A stretch of 64,000 bases of DNA from Bugula neritina (lineage: Eukaryota > Bryozoa > Gymnolaemata > Cheilostomatida > Bugulidae): NCBI GenBank assembly GCA_964035545.1, contig OZ037766.1:8503722-8567721 (forward strand), written 5' to 3'. The notes under the pieces are model-generated. The model saw nothing but the letters and a program-made list of their open reading frames with translations. It did no database searches and was not told where the DNA came from. The position numbers and the translations under genes are program-made. Shown here piece by piece: positions 11,650 through 25,600 of this stretch. Within the stretch, counting starts at the first letter, position 1. Every line of letters begins with the position of its first letter.

Positions 11650-14600
11650 ATGCTACTAAAGGGAAATGATAATAATATGGCGATGCATAGTTTTAGTAGA
11701 GCCACCTCCAGCCGTCACCAGCAAGATCATGACGAATTTAAATGTACTGTCTGCATGGAGTTTTTTGATGATCCAGTTCGAACATCTTGCAATCACATGT
11801 AAGTTTATAAGCTATTAGTATTTCTATGAAACTCTATAGCATAAAAAGTCTAACTATACACGAACAGTACGACTACGGGTATGACAATGACATTCACATT
11901 CACATTGACTGAGAGTGAGTATCACTATGACTATCAGTATGACTATGAGTATCATTGATAAAAAATAGTGTAACTGTATACTTATACACATAGTGTCAAC
12001 TATCAATTTTATCTTTACAAGTTTTAAAATATTTCATTGCCAAAATTTGAAATCGAGTAAAGCCATCTCAAATCGCTCTGATTATACATATTTGGTCATA
12101 GGTGGAACAACTCTAGAATAAAGACGTGCATGCAACTTTTTGATGAAGTTTTAGCAACGTGTTTGTATGATATCTGGAGCAGTCGGTTACAGCTTGTATA
12201 GGCATTGTGGGTTATTGTTTCAACAGTTAATCCCCTAATGAACTTAGGTTACTTGTGTTTATTATGAAGTATAAAATGTCACTGGTAAGTCACTGCTGTT
12301 ATCCATATTTCAAGTACGTCATCTTGAAATACACAGAATTTTTGTAAAAATATGATAAGTCAATATAAAAGTAATGCTTTTATGGAAATTTAGGGATATA
12401 TTGTAAGTAATAGTAAGTCAGGAGTAGTGTTGATCAAGTTAATACTTTTTCTTTGTAATTATACTGGAACAACCTTTTGCATATCCCTTCAACATGTGAT
12501 ATTTTATCAGGTTTCTCAAAATCATGGCTGTAAAGCTGTGAAGTTTCTTCTCTGTAAACTATCTTGTTGATAAGTTCTGTCTATGTGACTCTACATTTTT
12601 TTATTTTGCTTCCACTTAAATTTCTTCCATTCCAAACCTATATGCCTTATTGGTCCTTATTCTACTTCTCAATTCTTAAGATGCAGTCACCTTACATTCT
12701 AACATAAAATTCTGCTCTTCTCAGTCTGTTTGACGTGTGTCTTGCTTCTCCTTTTTCATGCCTGGAACACATCAAGTTAAGTTCCATTGTCTTTTAATTT
12801 CTATTGTCTATTGCCGTGATATTGTTGTCTCACTATTACTCTTCAACTTCTTTTTCTAAATAGTTTCCAATTTCTTGGACATAGAATATTGATCACCATC
12901 AAACATAATTTTCGAAAGGCTACGTCAGCTTTGATATCTCAGCAAACTAATCACTGCTATAATTTGCTCATAATTCTTCCTCTACACTCATACTGAACAC
13001 TCTTTTGCCTCATGGAAGGCATCTCAAGTAAACCAAAGGCTCTGATTAAACTTTTTCAAAGTCTTTTCAGATTTAGGTCGAGTTAGGTGAAACTTGCAAA
13101 CATACTTTAAAGGCAAAGGAAACAGCTGCCAGTCTTCTTTATCATTTAATCATTATTAGGCAGCCTCCAAGTCAAGTCAGTTGTTTAGGTTTTTAGCCAT
13201 TCATTCTATTTAGTGAGGAAAGGGTAGTACTAAGGATTCTACTTGACTGTTTTATAGCCATTTTTACTATAAAATAGTCATATAGTGTTCTGTAAAGAAT
13301 TTCAATGTGCATAGTAACAAAAAGTCTATTCTTTCCACGTGGCAACCATTATAAAACTAGTTTTTACAGCGAGACAAAGTCAAAGTTACAAGTTATAATT
13401 AGAGATAGTTATGTTTTTCAATATGTAATTGCCTTTAATATTGTTTTCAGTTTTATACATGGAGTCTTATGCCAATTTAGCTGATTACGGAACACAACTT
13501 TAATATTTTATTAGATTTGTAAGCTATTATTTATTAGCATCACAATGAGCCAAGTGCTACATATAGTTCTAAAACAATAGATCAACTGTAGTGTTATCTT
13601 TTATCTCTACCATTCTTTTTATAAAGTGTTCATTGAGCATTGATTGATAATAATTTTATAACTAATAAAAGAAATATATTTATAATATCTAGTGAGCAAC
13701 TGCAACTGGCAAAATGTTATAGTTTGAAAAATATCCCGTGAAATATTTATTTAAACTTTAGACACAATTCATATAATAAGTATGATAAAGTTACTTCTTT
13801 TTTTTAATGAGGATCTACTTTAATCTTATCTAAAGATATGAAACCTTATGTTCTTAATAAAATTGCTCACTGGCAAATTATAGTTTAGTTCAGGGCTGTC
13901 CAACAGGCGGCCCTAGGACCGGATGTGGCCCCCAGCCTACATTTATGTGGCCCTCGAAGGCATAAAGCTAAAATAATTTTTCACTGTTTACATGAATTGA
14001 AGTGAAAAGCCACCTTTTAAATGCATTATTTATACAAATAACACATAAAATGCAGCTGGCAGTAACTATTGAGATTTAATTGTGCAATGATTATTGAAGT
14101 TTTGGAATAAAGTAGTTTGAAAAATACTGATGCTGTGGCCCCCAGCACAAGCTGGAGCTTACAATGTGGCCCTCACCATGAAATATTTCATTTCTGTGGC
14201 CCTCGGTTTGAAAAGGTTGGACACCCCTGGTTTAGTTGATGACACACTTCCAATATGCAAGGGTACAGATTATTTGCTTCTTAGCAAAGACCACGTATTG
14301 TGTTGCAAATTGGTTTAACGTAAATAGTATACCTCCAAATTTGAAATATGTTTTCAGTAGTCATGCTTGTTGATTTTGAAAAAAACTAGTAATGTGCTGG
14401 TACAGTTTGAAGTATGATAAATCTCTGTTAAACAGATTGTCACCATTTTTTCATTTTTCAAGACCTTGAACCGGTAAACTACGATAGATTTTGAAAACAG
14501 CTGTGTCAGGGTAATAGTTCTGAGAATAGGGATAAGGTAGGAGTGTTAGTTTATATCCAAATTAATAAAAGGAATAAACTCTAATGAAGCAAACTTACTT

Positions 14601-16370
14601 TAAGTTATCTCTTTTCATGTCTGAAATTTAAACTGCCTTTTTTGGAGAAATTAAAACACAACTACAACTGTTTGTTAAAATAAATGTTGCCTTAGCTATT
14701 CATAAATGCACAAATATAGCTGGTAAATCTAATATCTTGACTCCGAAATATTATACGACTATGTACTAGATTGTGTATTTTTGTTAGTATGAATCTCTTT
14801 TCATATAATCTGCCATGTCTTTTCATCTTACCAATAACATCTACATAGCTTTTTGTTTTATTCTGTTACAGATTTTGTAAAAACTGCTTGGATGGAGCCT
14901 TGCAGAACAATCTAAGCTGCCCATTCTGTAGAAACTCAATGTCAGCAAATGAATACATTCAGGCCAATGATGTTGTTTCAAAAATGAAGAATAGAACACT
15001 AGACTGTGCAGACTGTGGTCAAAAGGTACGTATAACTTCAGGGTATAATATTACCTCCACAGTACCAGCTGTCTGATGGAATAGAATGTATTTTGTTACT
15101 GATTACTTCAATACATTGTGTACATGCATGCTCTAGATATAAATAGTGATAAATAGAATGCAATCGGTTACTTTAATTGTTCAAAAATCGTTTACATTTG
15201 TAATAATAGATACTTTTCTATAAGAAAATGACTGCTATATACAGGGATTATTTTGGAAAAATTGTACGCTCTGTGTTTCTATGTTGAAAGGTGCAATGTT
15301 GCTACATAAATAATACATGTGTTTAGTTCAAGCCAATTGATGGCCGGCAGCATGAAATGGAATGTTCTCCTTCACCTTTAGAAGCATCAGCTGGTGGAAG
15401 CTTAGGGTAAGCCCTATGCAGCATGTGTAGTGGGCATATGGTGCCTGTAGCTGAACATATTTTTAAACATTATAACTGGCTGGTGCAATTGCTATATTTT
15501 AAAACAGTTTGATGAGTTGTTAGTGAATTCAACAAGTTAAAAATTGACACTTGGGCAAACATTTTGTTCTCAAGAATTTCAGCTTTATAAATTGGGTTGT
15601 CTTCCCCCAAGATATTAATTTGTTTCACAAAAGTGTTTTTTACTGAAATCATCATTTAATTATAAAATAAATGTGATGCAGAGTGATATTTTGATGAGTA
15701 GGCGTTTTTGCCCAAATTTTTCTAAGTAACTTCAAACTTTTAAAGTTTATTTTTTATTTCCATTATTTCAAGAGACTGGTTTTATCATTATATTTTATTT
15801 TCAACAGGATCACTGTTAATAGACATGTTTTTCCCTGTGCTTACTGTGGATCGAAAAATTTTTCAAGAGAGAGCCTTTTAGCCCATTGCAATGCAAACCA
15901 CAAACAAGCACAGAACCACAACTTGGTGAGATTTAGTCAAGAACTATTTCGAAATATTGAATATTACCAATTAAAATATAATACAATTTTAATACATAGT
16001 AGACCCACATCCTTCTTTAGCGCAGTTCTCTATGCTATACACTTGTTTTGATAATTGATTTTTGAAGGTGTGCACTATTTGCATTGCTTTTCCCTGGGGG
16101 AATCAAGGCCAAGCTAGTGGTCATTTGCTTGATCATTTGAATCTGCGCCATAAATTTGATTATGACAGATTTGTGGTAAGTTACAAAGTTAAAAGTTCTT
16201 CACTTCTCTCTTGACAAATAGCTTAAGGAGTTGCCAGTATATTTTCTAGCTGATAAAAACTTTTTGTCCACAGCTACTTATTATTGAATGTACTGATATT
16301 TTAGGACTTGCATGAAGATGAAGATTCATCATTGCGGGATGCTCTGCAGCAGTCTCTCTATGAAATATAA
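11650..16370 (+). CDS. RNF114: RING-type E3 ubiquitin ligase of the RNF114/RNF166 family, 6 coding exons
   Basis: Exons 11650-11798, 14872-15025, 15327-15406, 15808-15925, 16068-16175 and 16305-16370 join in phase to 224 codons plus stop (human RNF114 is 228 aa). The C3HC4 RING uses Cys32, Cys35, Cys47, His49, Cys52, Cys55, Cys66 and Cys69. It is followed by the family's zinc-binding linker (CADCGQK), a C2H2-like finger (FPCAYCGS...LAHCNANH), the family block VCTICIAFPWG...HLNLRHKFDYDRFV, and an acidic ubiquitin-interacting motif at the C-terminus (EDEDSSLRDALQQSLYE). The RING passes ubiquitin from an E2 to substrates; the UIM binds ubiquitin chains. RNF114, 125, 138 and 166 share this layout, and the C-terminal block fits RNF114/166 best, so the symbol is provisional. 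The first ATG after a 3' splice site at 11634 is used; ATG 11677 is an in-frame alternative that gives 215 aa. Intron 1 (3 kb) contains a hAT MITE. A polyA signal lies at 16546-16551. Confidence 0.93.
11862..11965. repeat. Short triplet satellite in intron 1 of the RING ligase gene
   Basis: The units CACATTCACATTCACATTGACTG and ACTATCAGTATGACTATGAGT have a three-base period; the same class as the arrays at 31.9, 39, 46 and 62 kb. Confidence 0.65.
13891..14229. mobile_element. hAT-type MITE with 8-bp target-site duplication
   Basis: This 339-bp element starts with CAGGGCTGTCCAAC and ends with the inverse GTTGGACACCCCTG. It is flanked on both sides by the identical 8-mer GTTTAGTT (13883-13890 and 14230-14237). 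The CAGGGGTGTCCAAC-type terminus and the 8-bp duplication are classic for non-autonomous hAT transposons. The interior repeats the words GTGGCCC and GGCCCTC several times and encodes nothing. It lies in intron 1 of the RING ligase gene. A relative of the same family is at 33815. Confidence 0.92.
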
Positions 16371-16671
16371 ACCTCATAATTTTCTTTTTTTTTCTAATGA
16401 TCCTGGTTAAATTAAATTATTAAATTTCTATGAAGTAATATTATTAGTTGATGCATATTCAAGATAATTCATGGAGCAAGTCTAGCTCAATAAGAAGCCT
16501 GTGCCCATATTATTTTGTTAAAATTGTATTATTAAAATATTGTAAAATAAAAATAATATTTATATATACATAAATATAATAATATAAATATCAATAATTT
16601 TTTTTGGATTAAAATGGTAGGGAATGTAGAATACAAAATATAGCCTTCTATAAAAGACTACAATATAATGT

Positions 16672-19600
16672 TCAAGGATCATAAAGATAACTATCATCAG
16701 GTGTGGAGTAGTATATTGGGGTGGTCAAAGAATCATCAAATAACTTCAACATCTAAAAGTAACGAATACAAGTATTATTCACCTAAATGACCAACTTAAC
16801 ATGACTAGAATATAATTCAGTATTTAAAGAATTTGTGATGCTGGCTGATATATTTAAATTTAGGACACTGTTGCACGCTTGCATTTGAAAAATGTATGAA
16901 AGGGGTAAACATATCTGGTTTTCTAATACAATAATGATCGGTAGTTGAATTTTTTAGCAGAGTCTAAAATAATTACAGTAATTGAAAAAATTAAAATAAT
17001 TATGCTAGATATTTTTAATTGAATATATGAATATATAGCATTCGAGATAAATAGAAAAGGTGGAGTAGTTTTACACGTGTAGTAGAGGAGTTACACGAAA
17101 GTTTTTATATCACTCATGCTCAGATCCAGGCCGATGATCTCACAACCTGTATTAGGAAGCGCAGCATATTTTCATACAAAGCTGTATGACCTAAAAATAC
17201 ATATACCTAATATCTTAAACATCACAATAGACTATTTCATATTACACTAAGTAACAAAATATCTTACATTGCAGTGAGTAATGCCAATAAGATCTCTTGG
17301 AGTTTTCCTATCATTGTCTTTTGCGTTCTTGTTTGCGCCTTTTGCTATGAGATACTTCACCAAATCTATCTGATTCTCTTCAGAGATTGTGAGTAAGGAT
17401 ACAGCCAGATGCAAGGCTGTTTTTGACTCATAAGTTGTTTCGTTTATCAGCGTAGTGAGCTGATTTTCTGATTCCAAAATAAGTCTGGTTAGCTGAAGAC
17501 TGCACTTATCAACTGCATAGTGCAAAGCTGTTTTACCACATTTGTTGTGCTAAAACATAAAACACCAAAAAAAATAAAGCAAGCGCCACACCCAACACTT
17601 TTAAGAGTAGGTTTAAAAAAATAGAGCAGATTTGAAAAAATAGTATCAAGTTACAAACAACTCATGGCTTTTTGACCTGGGAGTGTAGAAGTTCAGTATG
17701 TCACTCATAAATGATTCTGCCTCTCAACAAACCGGTATTCGAATATTGAAATTAATAGCAGTATTTATGACCAGGAAATTCGATTCCTTATGTTATAGAA
17801 ACTTAAGATATATAACAGAAGTATTGAAGCATTTATATTTACTAAACCACAAACTCAGAATAGGCATGTTGTACTGTATGGTAATTGCATTCGATTCACG
17901 ATTGCTTTGCTAGAGTCAGTTCAGCATACACTATTGCTTTACTGACCTTGATGTGGGCCTGTGCACCAGCTCCCAGCAGTGTTCTAACAACAGGTGTGCT
18001 GTCTATTGCCTTCTTAGTTTTGGTGTCAACTCGCCCGTCATACCAAACAGCGAGGTGTAGAGCAGTAGCACCTACAAATTCATCAGCTACATTGCTTACA
18101 TCATATTATATAGTGTGATATATAGCAATAGGTATGTTTGATCATTATAGTCATAATTTTAGTTTAATCTAGAATTTTCGAAAATAAAATGTTGCCTTTA
18201 ATGTTTTTGGATAGCATATAGCACTGCAAAAAGTATTGCCATTGTAACTGCAGTAATGAAGTATCTCAGACTCTAAACATTGATTCTAACGAATAGCTGC
18301 TACATTACATAATATCCAGCACATGAGGATTCTTTTTATGCCAGATTGTTGGTTGCTTTATACAACTTATCTTTATAAAGTTGTTATTCTACAACTGAGT
18401 TTATATTTTATCAATTTGATATATGTGAATTCAAGAATTTAAGCCTATCACCTAAGGTGTTGGAGAAATCTATAATTTAAAAAAAACCTAGTAAATAGAA
18501 ACTTGTATTCTGGAATTTGTGTGTAGTCTCAGTTTTGGCTACTGGCAACATGAATTATCACTTTTTCATAGAACAGATCTACAGTTGGAAAATGGTCTCT
18601 TTGTAAAAAAATATTATTTAAAATTTATGAGAAGCTAAAGATCAGTACAGTTTTCATATCTCCAGAGAAGTACATTGCTGAGGTTTCAAGATTTAATTGA
18701 ATAATAACTCTCCTATCATGTGATATAGAAGAAAATCACTCTCACTTTTGATTGACATTTGTGATAAGTAAACTTCACATAATCCTATTACTATACAGCT
18801 ACAAGATATGCTCAGCATTCTCCATAAGGAGTTGTAATAATCTTTGGGAAAATCGTTCTAAAATAGCTCAATTGTAGTACGAAACAATCAACAACCAATA
18901 CCTGATACATCTACGTGGTTCACATTGGTATTTGGAGATGCTAGCATTATACTGAGTTCTTCCAAACACTTTTCTCCACGGCTGCTTGCATAGTGTAATG
19001 GTGTCCGAGATTCAAACTGTCCTTGGCAAACCTAAATGTGGTAAACAAGATAACACTAGCTCAGTGATGGGTTAGAAGAACTACATTCTACAACAATGTA
19101 AGGAGGACAATAGTCTGAACCAAGTTACTATAGTAATCTATATAACAAACCTCCAATAGGGAGTGGGCATTGCAGTCGGCACCCATTTGTTGTACCAGCA
19201 TCTTAGTCAGCCATGTTTGCCCAGCAGTCACAGCAAGAAATAAAGGTGTCTGCAAAAGTTGCAAATGAACGATCAACATTCAGATTCAACATGTAGGGGG
19301 GGGGGAGAGGGGGGAAGGGGGCTGAAGTCTAAGTGGAATTCATTTCAGGCTTTGAAAGTTTTCATTTTAGTATCTAGCTGCAGTTTAGCAAATAACAGGA
19401 AACAAAATGTAGTATCAAAAAGGAAACATCAGCTGAACCCACTAGCCAAATAAATGCATTTAATTAAAATGAATCTAGTTTTTTCAAAGCTGTGTATTTT
19501 TGTTAAGTTGTGCAAGGCTTAGTTCAGAATTTTAGTAGAGCCTGGTATAGTTTTGACTTTGCCATGTGCCTCTGTCTATTTCATCCCAAATTCCGTGAAA

Positions 19601-22600
19601 CAAAGATTAATGACAATAAATTCTGAGTTGCTAGCCTACGTGAGGAATTATAGAGATGACTTGAAAAACTCTTAAAATAATGAAAAAATGGGGAAAAGCT
19701 GATAAGTTTGAAAAATACTACATGACAGATTCGTTAATGATTAGCAATCAGTTTCTGATGGTGATTCAGCCCAAAATGATGAGTACATTTATTTAAATTG
19801 ACTAGCAAACAGCTTAAGACAAAATCAGCGCAAAGTTAAAAAACTAGCATTAAAGTATTCTTAAACAATGGCTGAGTAATATGAAGTTCGACAAGCAAGC
19901 AATGATGGTCTGATAATACCGTAGAATGCAAGTGCAGGCATCATAATTGAGCCTGGCTATCTATAGTTGCAGTGAATGCAGATAAGAGCATAATTTTAGT
20001 GTTAGCTCAAGGAAAATAAAAGATAATCCGCACCAACATCTGGTGTATTGTGAAGTAGGCTTACAGTTCTTAATGCTCATTGTACATATATTAAAGGTGA
20101 TTACGTAATCTAACCCACCAAAGAGAATACAAGCATCCTGTTAGTAGTTAGTAACCTTCACAACTAGGAATATAGCCCACACTCTCATCAGCAGCCATGA
20201 ATCATAATATAAAAATTAGTATATTATGAATCATAGTATTAGTATATTATTGATGGAATTCACAGTCTAATAAGTATAGTCAGCTGAGATACAAATGCAG
20301 GCTGCAATCATTTAGGAGCAGTAGTGGAAAAATTGAGATAGCCTAAACTCCTTAACTTTATTAAATTTTGGTTTAGGGAGTAGTTTAAAATTCTTTCGAG
20401 AGCATAACTTCTTTTGCTACATTTCTAATCTAGAACACAGACTTGTCTCAATTTTTCCATTACTGCACCTACCTCACAGTAATAAGCCTTTACCTGCTGT
20501 TTGGCGTTGGTCATTTCAATCAATGGTTTGAGTGCTGGTCTGGCTTTTATAGCTCCTATCATTGCAAGAACCATAGCTTGGTCTTTTGACATAATGGCCT
20601 GATGCAAGCAGCTACTACACAAGTATAAAATACGTCTAATTTTCAAAAGATAAGCAAATCAGAAGCAAAAATTAGGTACAACTATTTATATAGAATTATT
20701 TTCGAGTTTATTAAATCAAAAAATTGAAGACTCTACTTGCTTAAATTCTTAAAGCAAATGTTTGAGTTGTTATTCATTTTTTTAATTCAGTTTACCTCCC
20801 ATCACTTGTTTTATTCAGTAATTGCTCATCTGACTGCGCAGCAATCATTTCTTTAGACTTTTCCAGTCCGAGAATTGAAGGTTTCTTAGAAGAACCTGGA
20901 AAACAAATTGGATTAGAAAGTATTGGCAGAGGTGCCATGTCTAATGCACAGCACAAACAAATAGTAAGTTTCAATAAAAAAATTGACTATGAAAATATTT
21001 ATAAAAAAAGTCAACATCATAACAATACAACTAAACATGTATAATGACTTCTGGGTAAAAATGACAAAAATGCAGAAAGGATGCAAAATTTAAAGAAAAA
21101 TTAATTTTTGTTTGTTTGATCTTTTATTTCTGCCATTAATTTAAGCAGATCAATATTATTGCAAACAGGTAGATAATTTCACCTTGAAACAAAGTCAGCT
21201 TGCTATTCTACAACTCTGCGTATAAATAACTACATAATTGAATATTACAGTTACAGTCGATGCGTAAAACCTACAATAAACTAACCAATCAATGCATAAA
21301 AACAACTATCAATCCGTACGACTTTCGAATCTACCTGGGTACTTGTAAGGACTCCACGAATTATGAGATCTTGCCCTCCGATGCATGTTTTGATACTGAT
21401 TATAAGCGTAGTTACTATAATAGTTTTGTTTAAATTTGTAGTTGTAAGGTGTTAGTGTATGAGCAGCTGCGTACAGTCCAGTTTGTTCCATTTCCAAGTC
21501 GCAATAAAAAGTGTAGGAAGAGTTTGAAAACTACTCTGATCAGGAGGTCTCCAGGATGATTAATGAAACAGTTGGCTAAGTACCGTACGATATTTTCTTG
21601 GTATAGTACACATGACTATTACAGTGGCTGTTTATTTACGCTACATTTGAATAGGAGGAAACTAGCTCTAGATCCTATTTTATCGTGAGGAAATTTACGG
21701 GAGGTACAATGAATCATATCGGGCGTGACCGATTAGTGTTCAAATATTTGCTAGCGTAACCATGCGGTTATTATTGAATGCATAACTGTACATCTCCAAT
21801 AATGCGCTACAATCATGGCAACATTGCACTATTTCTCAATTTTATTGTTTGTGGTTTAATTAAAAAATAAACATTTGAACACTAAAAACTATAATTTATC
21901 ATTATTTACCAATTTTTGAAGCAAAATTCTTAGTTAAACTTGACGCATTTATAGCGTAGGTCATACAAGGGAATATACAGTAAATAGACAATTGCGTAGC
22001 TGGAAAGAAAGGGGAATACCCAGCAAGCTCAAAAGGGGAAAAAAGTTTGTCCCAGGAATAAACTTTTCCCTGAAGCCGATGAACGCAGCAATTAATCACA
22101 AACTCAGCCACTGCAATCAGACCAACTGCCTACAGGACTTGTACCAACATACATCATGTCGCAAGGTTATCAGAAATGATCTTGCAGTCAATGTTGCGAC
22201 CACCGCGATGTGTCTGCGATTGGATAGAATTCTGCGATTGAAAGGGATGTCCGATAGCCAACAAACAGTCCAATAGATGACCATAGTACCCACCACAAAG
22301 CACAATTTTATATAGCAGTTATCTTTCACAAGAGAGGTTTGAGTTATCGAATGAACACGCCATAGCAGAGTAACCCAGTAAAGGCCTGGCCACACAATCG
22401 TGAGAATCACACGAAACTCTTGTGACGATTTTCGTGAGTTATCTTTTCGTATTGACCAGTCACATGCTCGTTAGAGGAAAAGTCATAATGCCGAGATTGG
22501 TACCGCAAGTTTATATAAGTTATAAAGGAAAAATTTTGCCATTTTTGTGGTATTTTATGTGTAAATTTTTTTAGTTTTGTTTATTGGTAAAGTTTTTAAA

Positions 22601-25600
22601 CACATTTTTATGCATATAAAATTAAAAAAAATTTAAAACTCACTCATGCACGTAAATACAAAGCTATAAAGTTTAAGCTTCGCTGTGATTACAATGTGAA
22701 TATGAATTGAATAATGCTTGCAATAGCTATTTTACCCAAAATACATTACAGTTGCTATAAATGTAAGACTAGTAAATTGGATGCAAATAGGCATAGTAAT
22801 ACTACTAAATTTATGCTATTTTTGAAATTTGTAGTAAATATTTGGCGTGTATAATATATACATACCCCTAATATATACCACTTTGATGGCAACAAGTCAT
22901 TTTTATCAGTCCGTGAATGAGTCTTGCACGAGATACAAGCAGCAGAAAATTGCCAAATAGAGAAACGTAGTAGAAATGAAATAATCACTGTCACTAAAAT
23001 TCTATTGACCAATCAAATGGTACTTTTCGTCGATTGTGATTTTTCGTCCATCGTCATCGTTGTGTACACCCAACGATGACGATTTCATTTGAATTCCCTC
23101 AAATTTTCTCGCACGAATGTTTTTCGTGTCAAATAGACGATTTCGTGTGATTCTCACGATGGTGTGGCCAGGCCTTAACCCCCTATTTACTCTTTGCCGT
23201 ATTGTACACCGTAACAGCAAATGTCAGCCATTTTGTCAACATGGGGGGGGGGGCTGAGTTGTGGCATTGATCAAACACTGCTTGATTCAAAAAATCACAT
23301 CAGACTTCTATTGGGCATAGTTGATATGGTACTATAATTTATAGAATTTTTTCTGCTGATTTATTTTAATTGATTATTGTTGATTTAATTTACTCAATTC
23401 CATAGCTTCAAAACATTAAAAAATCTTTCTCCAGCTTGTTTAAATTAAGCCTAGCCTAAAAATCTAGCTTTCACTAATTACAAAAACACGCAAACCAAAA
23501 ACCTAAAAATTAATTAGACGGCTTAAATATTAATTATTCAAAATAATTTGCACAATTGTTTTAGGGACACATATATTTAAAAGAGAGTTTTTTATCTGCT
23601 AATTGCTTTTATTTAGTCAATAACGTTTATATCGCATCTTTTGAAAAAAATGTTGTAACAAATTTGTGAATAATAAACAAAAACATACAAGTCACTGCAG
23701 ACGAGAATTAGCTTAATTATGATTGGCCACAGCTCAGCATCATGCATTGTACTTTTTTCAGTGTTTGAATAGGGGTAAGAACTTTCTTACTGAGTTACCT
23801 GGCAGTTCAAGATAGTACAAACACTTGCTGTTTGATGCTGGTTTTTAAGTGGTAACAGAATAAATATATTAGGATTAGAAATGATTTGATCAAGAGTAAA
23901 TAGATACACAGCTTACATGCCTCACAAATGCCATTGAAAAACATACAAGCAAGAATCAAGACAAATGTGGTAATTCTCTCTTCAAGCACATTTAATGCTG
24001 AACTAGAACACTTATTCACAGTTATTAACAAGAGATAAATTCAACAAAATTGTCGTAATGAAAAATCTAAAAGCCTCGATAATTTTTCAAACTGAAATGA
24101 GTTTAAAGTTATCACTCAGTTACACGAATTAGTACGTATAGTCAGCATTTTTTAAATGGACTGTGAAAATAGTTGAGCTACAAAATTTGTACCTCTAAAC
24201 TTTAAAGAGTCAATAAACAGTTTTAAATATAGTTTAGGTCTCTAAGTTTGAACTGGAGAAAACTTCCAACTGGTGTATTCCAATTGTTATAATAGTCAGT
24301 TTATTAGTTATGCATCTAAAACAAGGTTCTTACAGCGTTTCTATTTTCCGTCAAGTTACTTTTTTCAGATGTAAGAAAAGAATAACATTTTATTTGTGCA
24401 AATTGTTATTATAACTAAGCTAACCTAGTTACTATCCTATAGCATCTATAGCGTGTTTTCTTGTTGTAACAACAGCTTGAAGCAGGGCCAGCTAGTTATA
24501 TTTTTGTCATAATAAAACCCCCATCATTGTCTTAGCTATGGACTAAGTACAACTTTAAGGTTGCCTGCTGAAGCTAATTGAAAATTTTGCACATATGATT
24601 TTAATTATTTCAGATTTTAGGCTCATCCATGAAGGTCAATTTAAGTTATCAAAGCATTAGAAAACATATACTGGTTCCGGCAACTTTTGTTACATGTTAA
24701 GGCAAAAGAACAATCGTGACAAATTAGGCAAAAGTATACATAAGAACCAGGAAAAACAGACAGGCAACTAAAGCACAAGAACAAAAATATGTAGCCAATA
24801 AGAAGCAAAGGAGCATAAGCGCTAATAATCTATTTTTCACAAGCACATTAGTGACTAATGAGCCCTCAGCCCAATTCTGGAGAAGCAAGTGCTAATTAAA
24901 CTGCTGCTGAAACAAACAAATTAACCCAACACAGACTAAACATACTGTTGAGTGAAAGAACAAAGAAGCTGCTCTGCTGAAAACACTAGCAGTCAAAGTT
25001 ATTGTCTATTGAAATATTGAACATGGGAAAAATAGAATGTTTTCAATTAACGGTAATTTACAAAATTTTCAACAAAATTTAAACAAGCCTTGAGTAGTGA
25101 TGAAATATTGATCAATTATAATATTTAAAACTTATTGGCGCAATACCATATTATTATAAAGAATTAATTACCATAACAATTAGCATACTAGTCACTGAAA
25201 GCTTAAACATGTTAAGCCAAAACTAATTATTGTCTTTGCATTTCTAATTCTAATGACTTTGATATTATAATCATAATCTAAGTATAGAATTAAAAACAAA
25301 CAGCTTCAGCTTTAATTTATATTCGAGCTCCAATCAATCAACTTAAGAAATATTTATACTCTTACAGTTATTGTCTAAGTAACTATAAAATCATTTATTG
25401 TATGATAACATTGTTTAAACTATCAAATTAAAAATACTAAACCAATTATAATTATTATCATTATGATGTCAATTAAGCTTCCAATTGTAGACATATCTGT
25501 AAGTAACCAATAAGAAAACTCAAGAGAGTTATATGTGCCAGATGTATCACTACCACTGGTTTGACATGTTGAATATTTTGTTTCTTTATGACATCCTAAT

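Noticed and set aside
14130-14318. Open frame over the hAT MITE
   Set aside because: It spans the element's right end and unrelated intron sequence; no homology to any protein was recognised.
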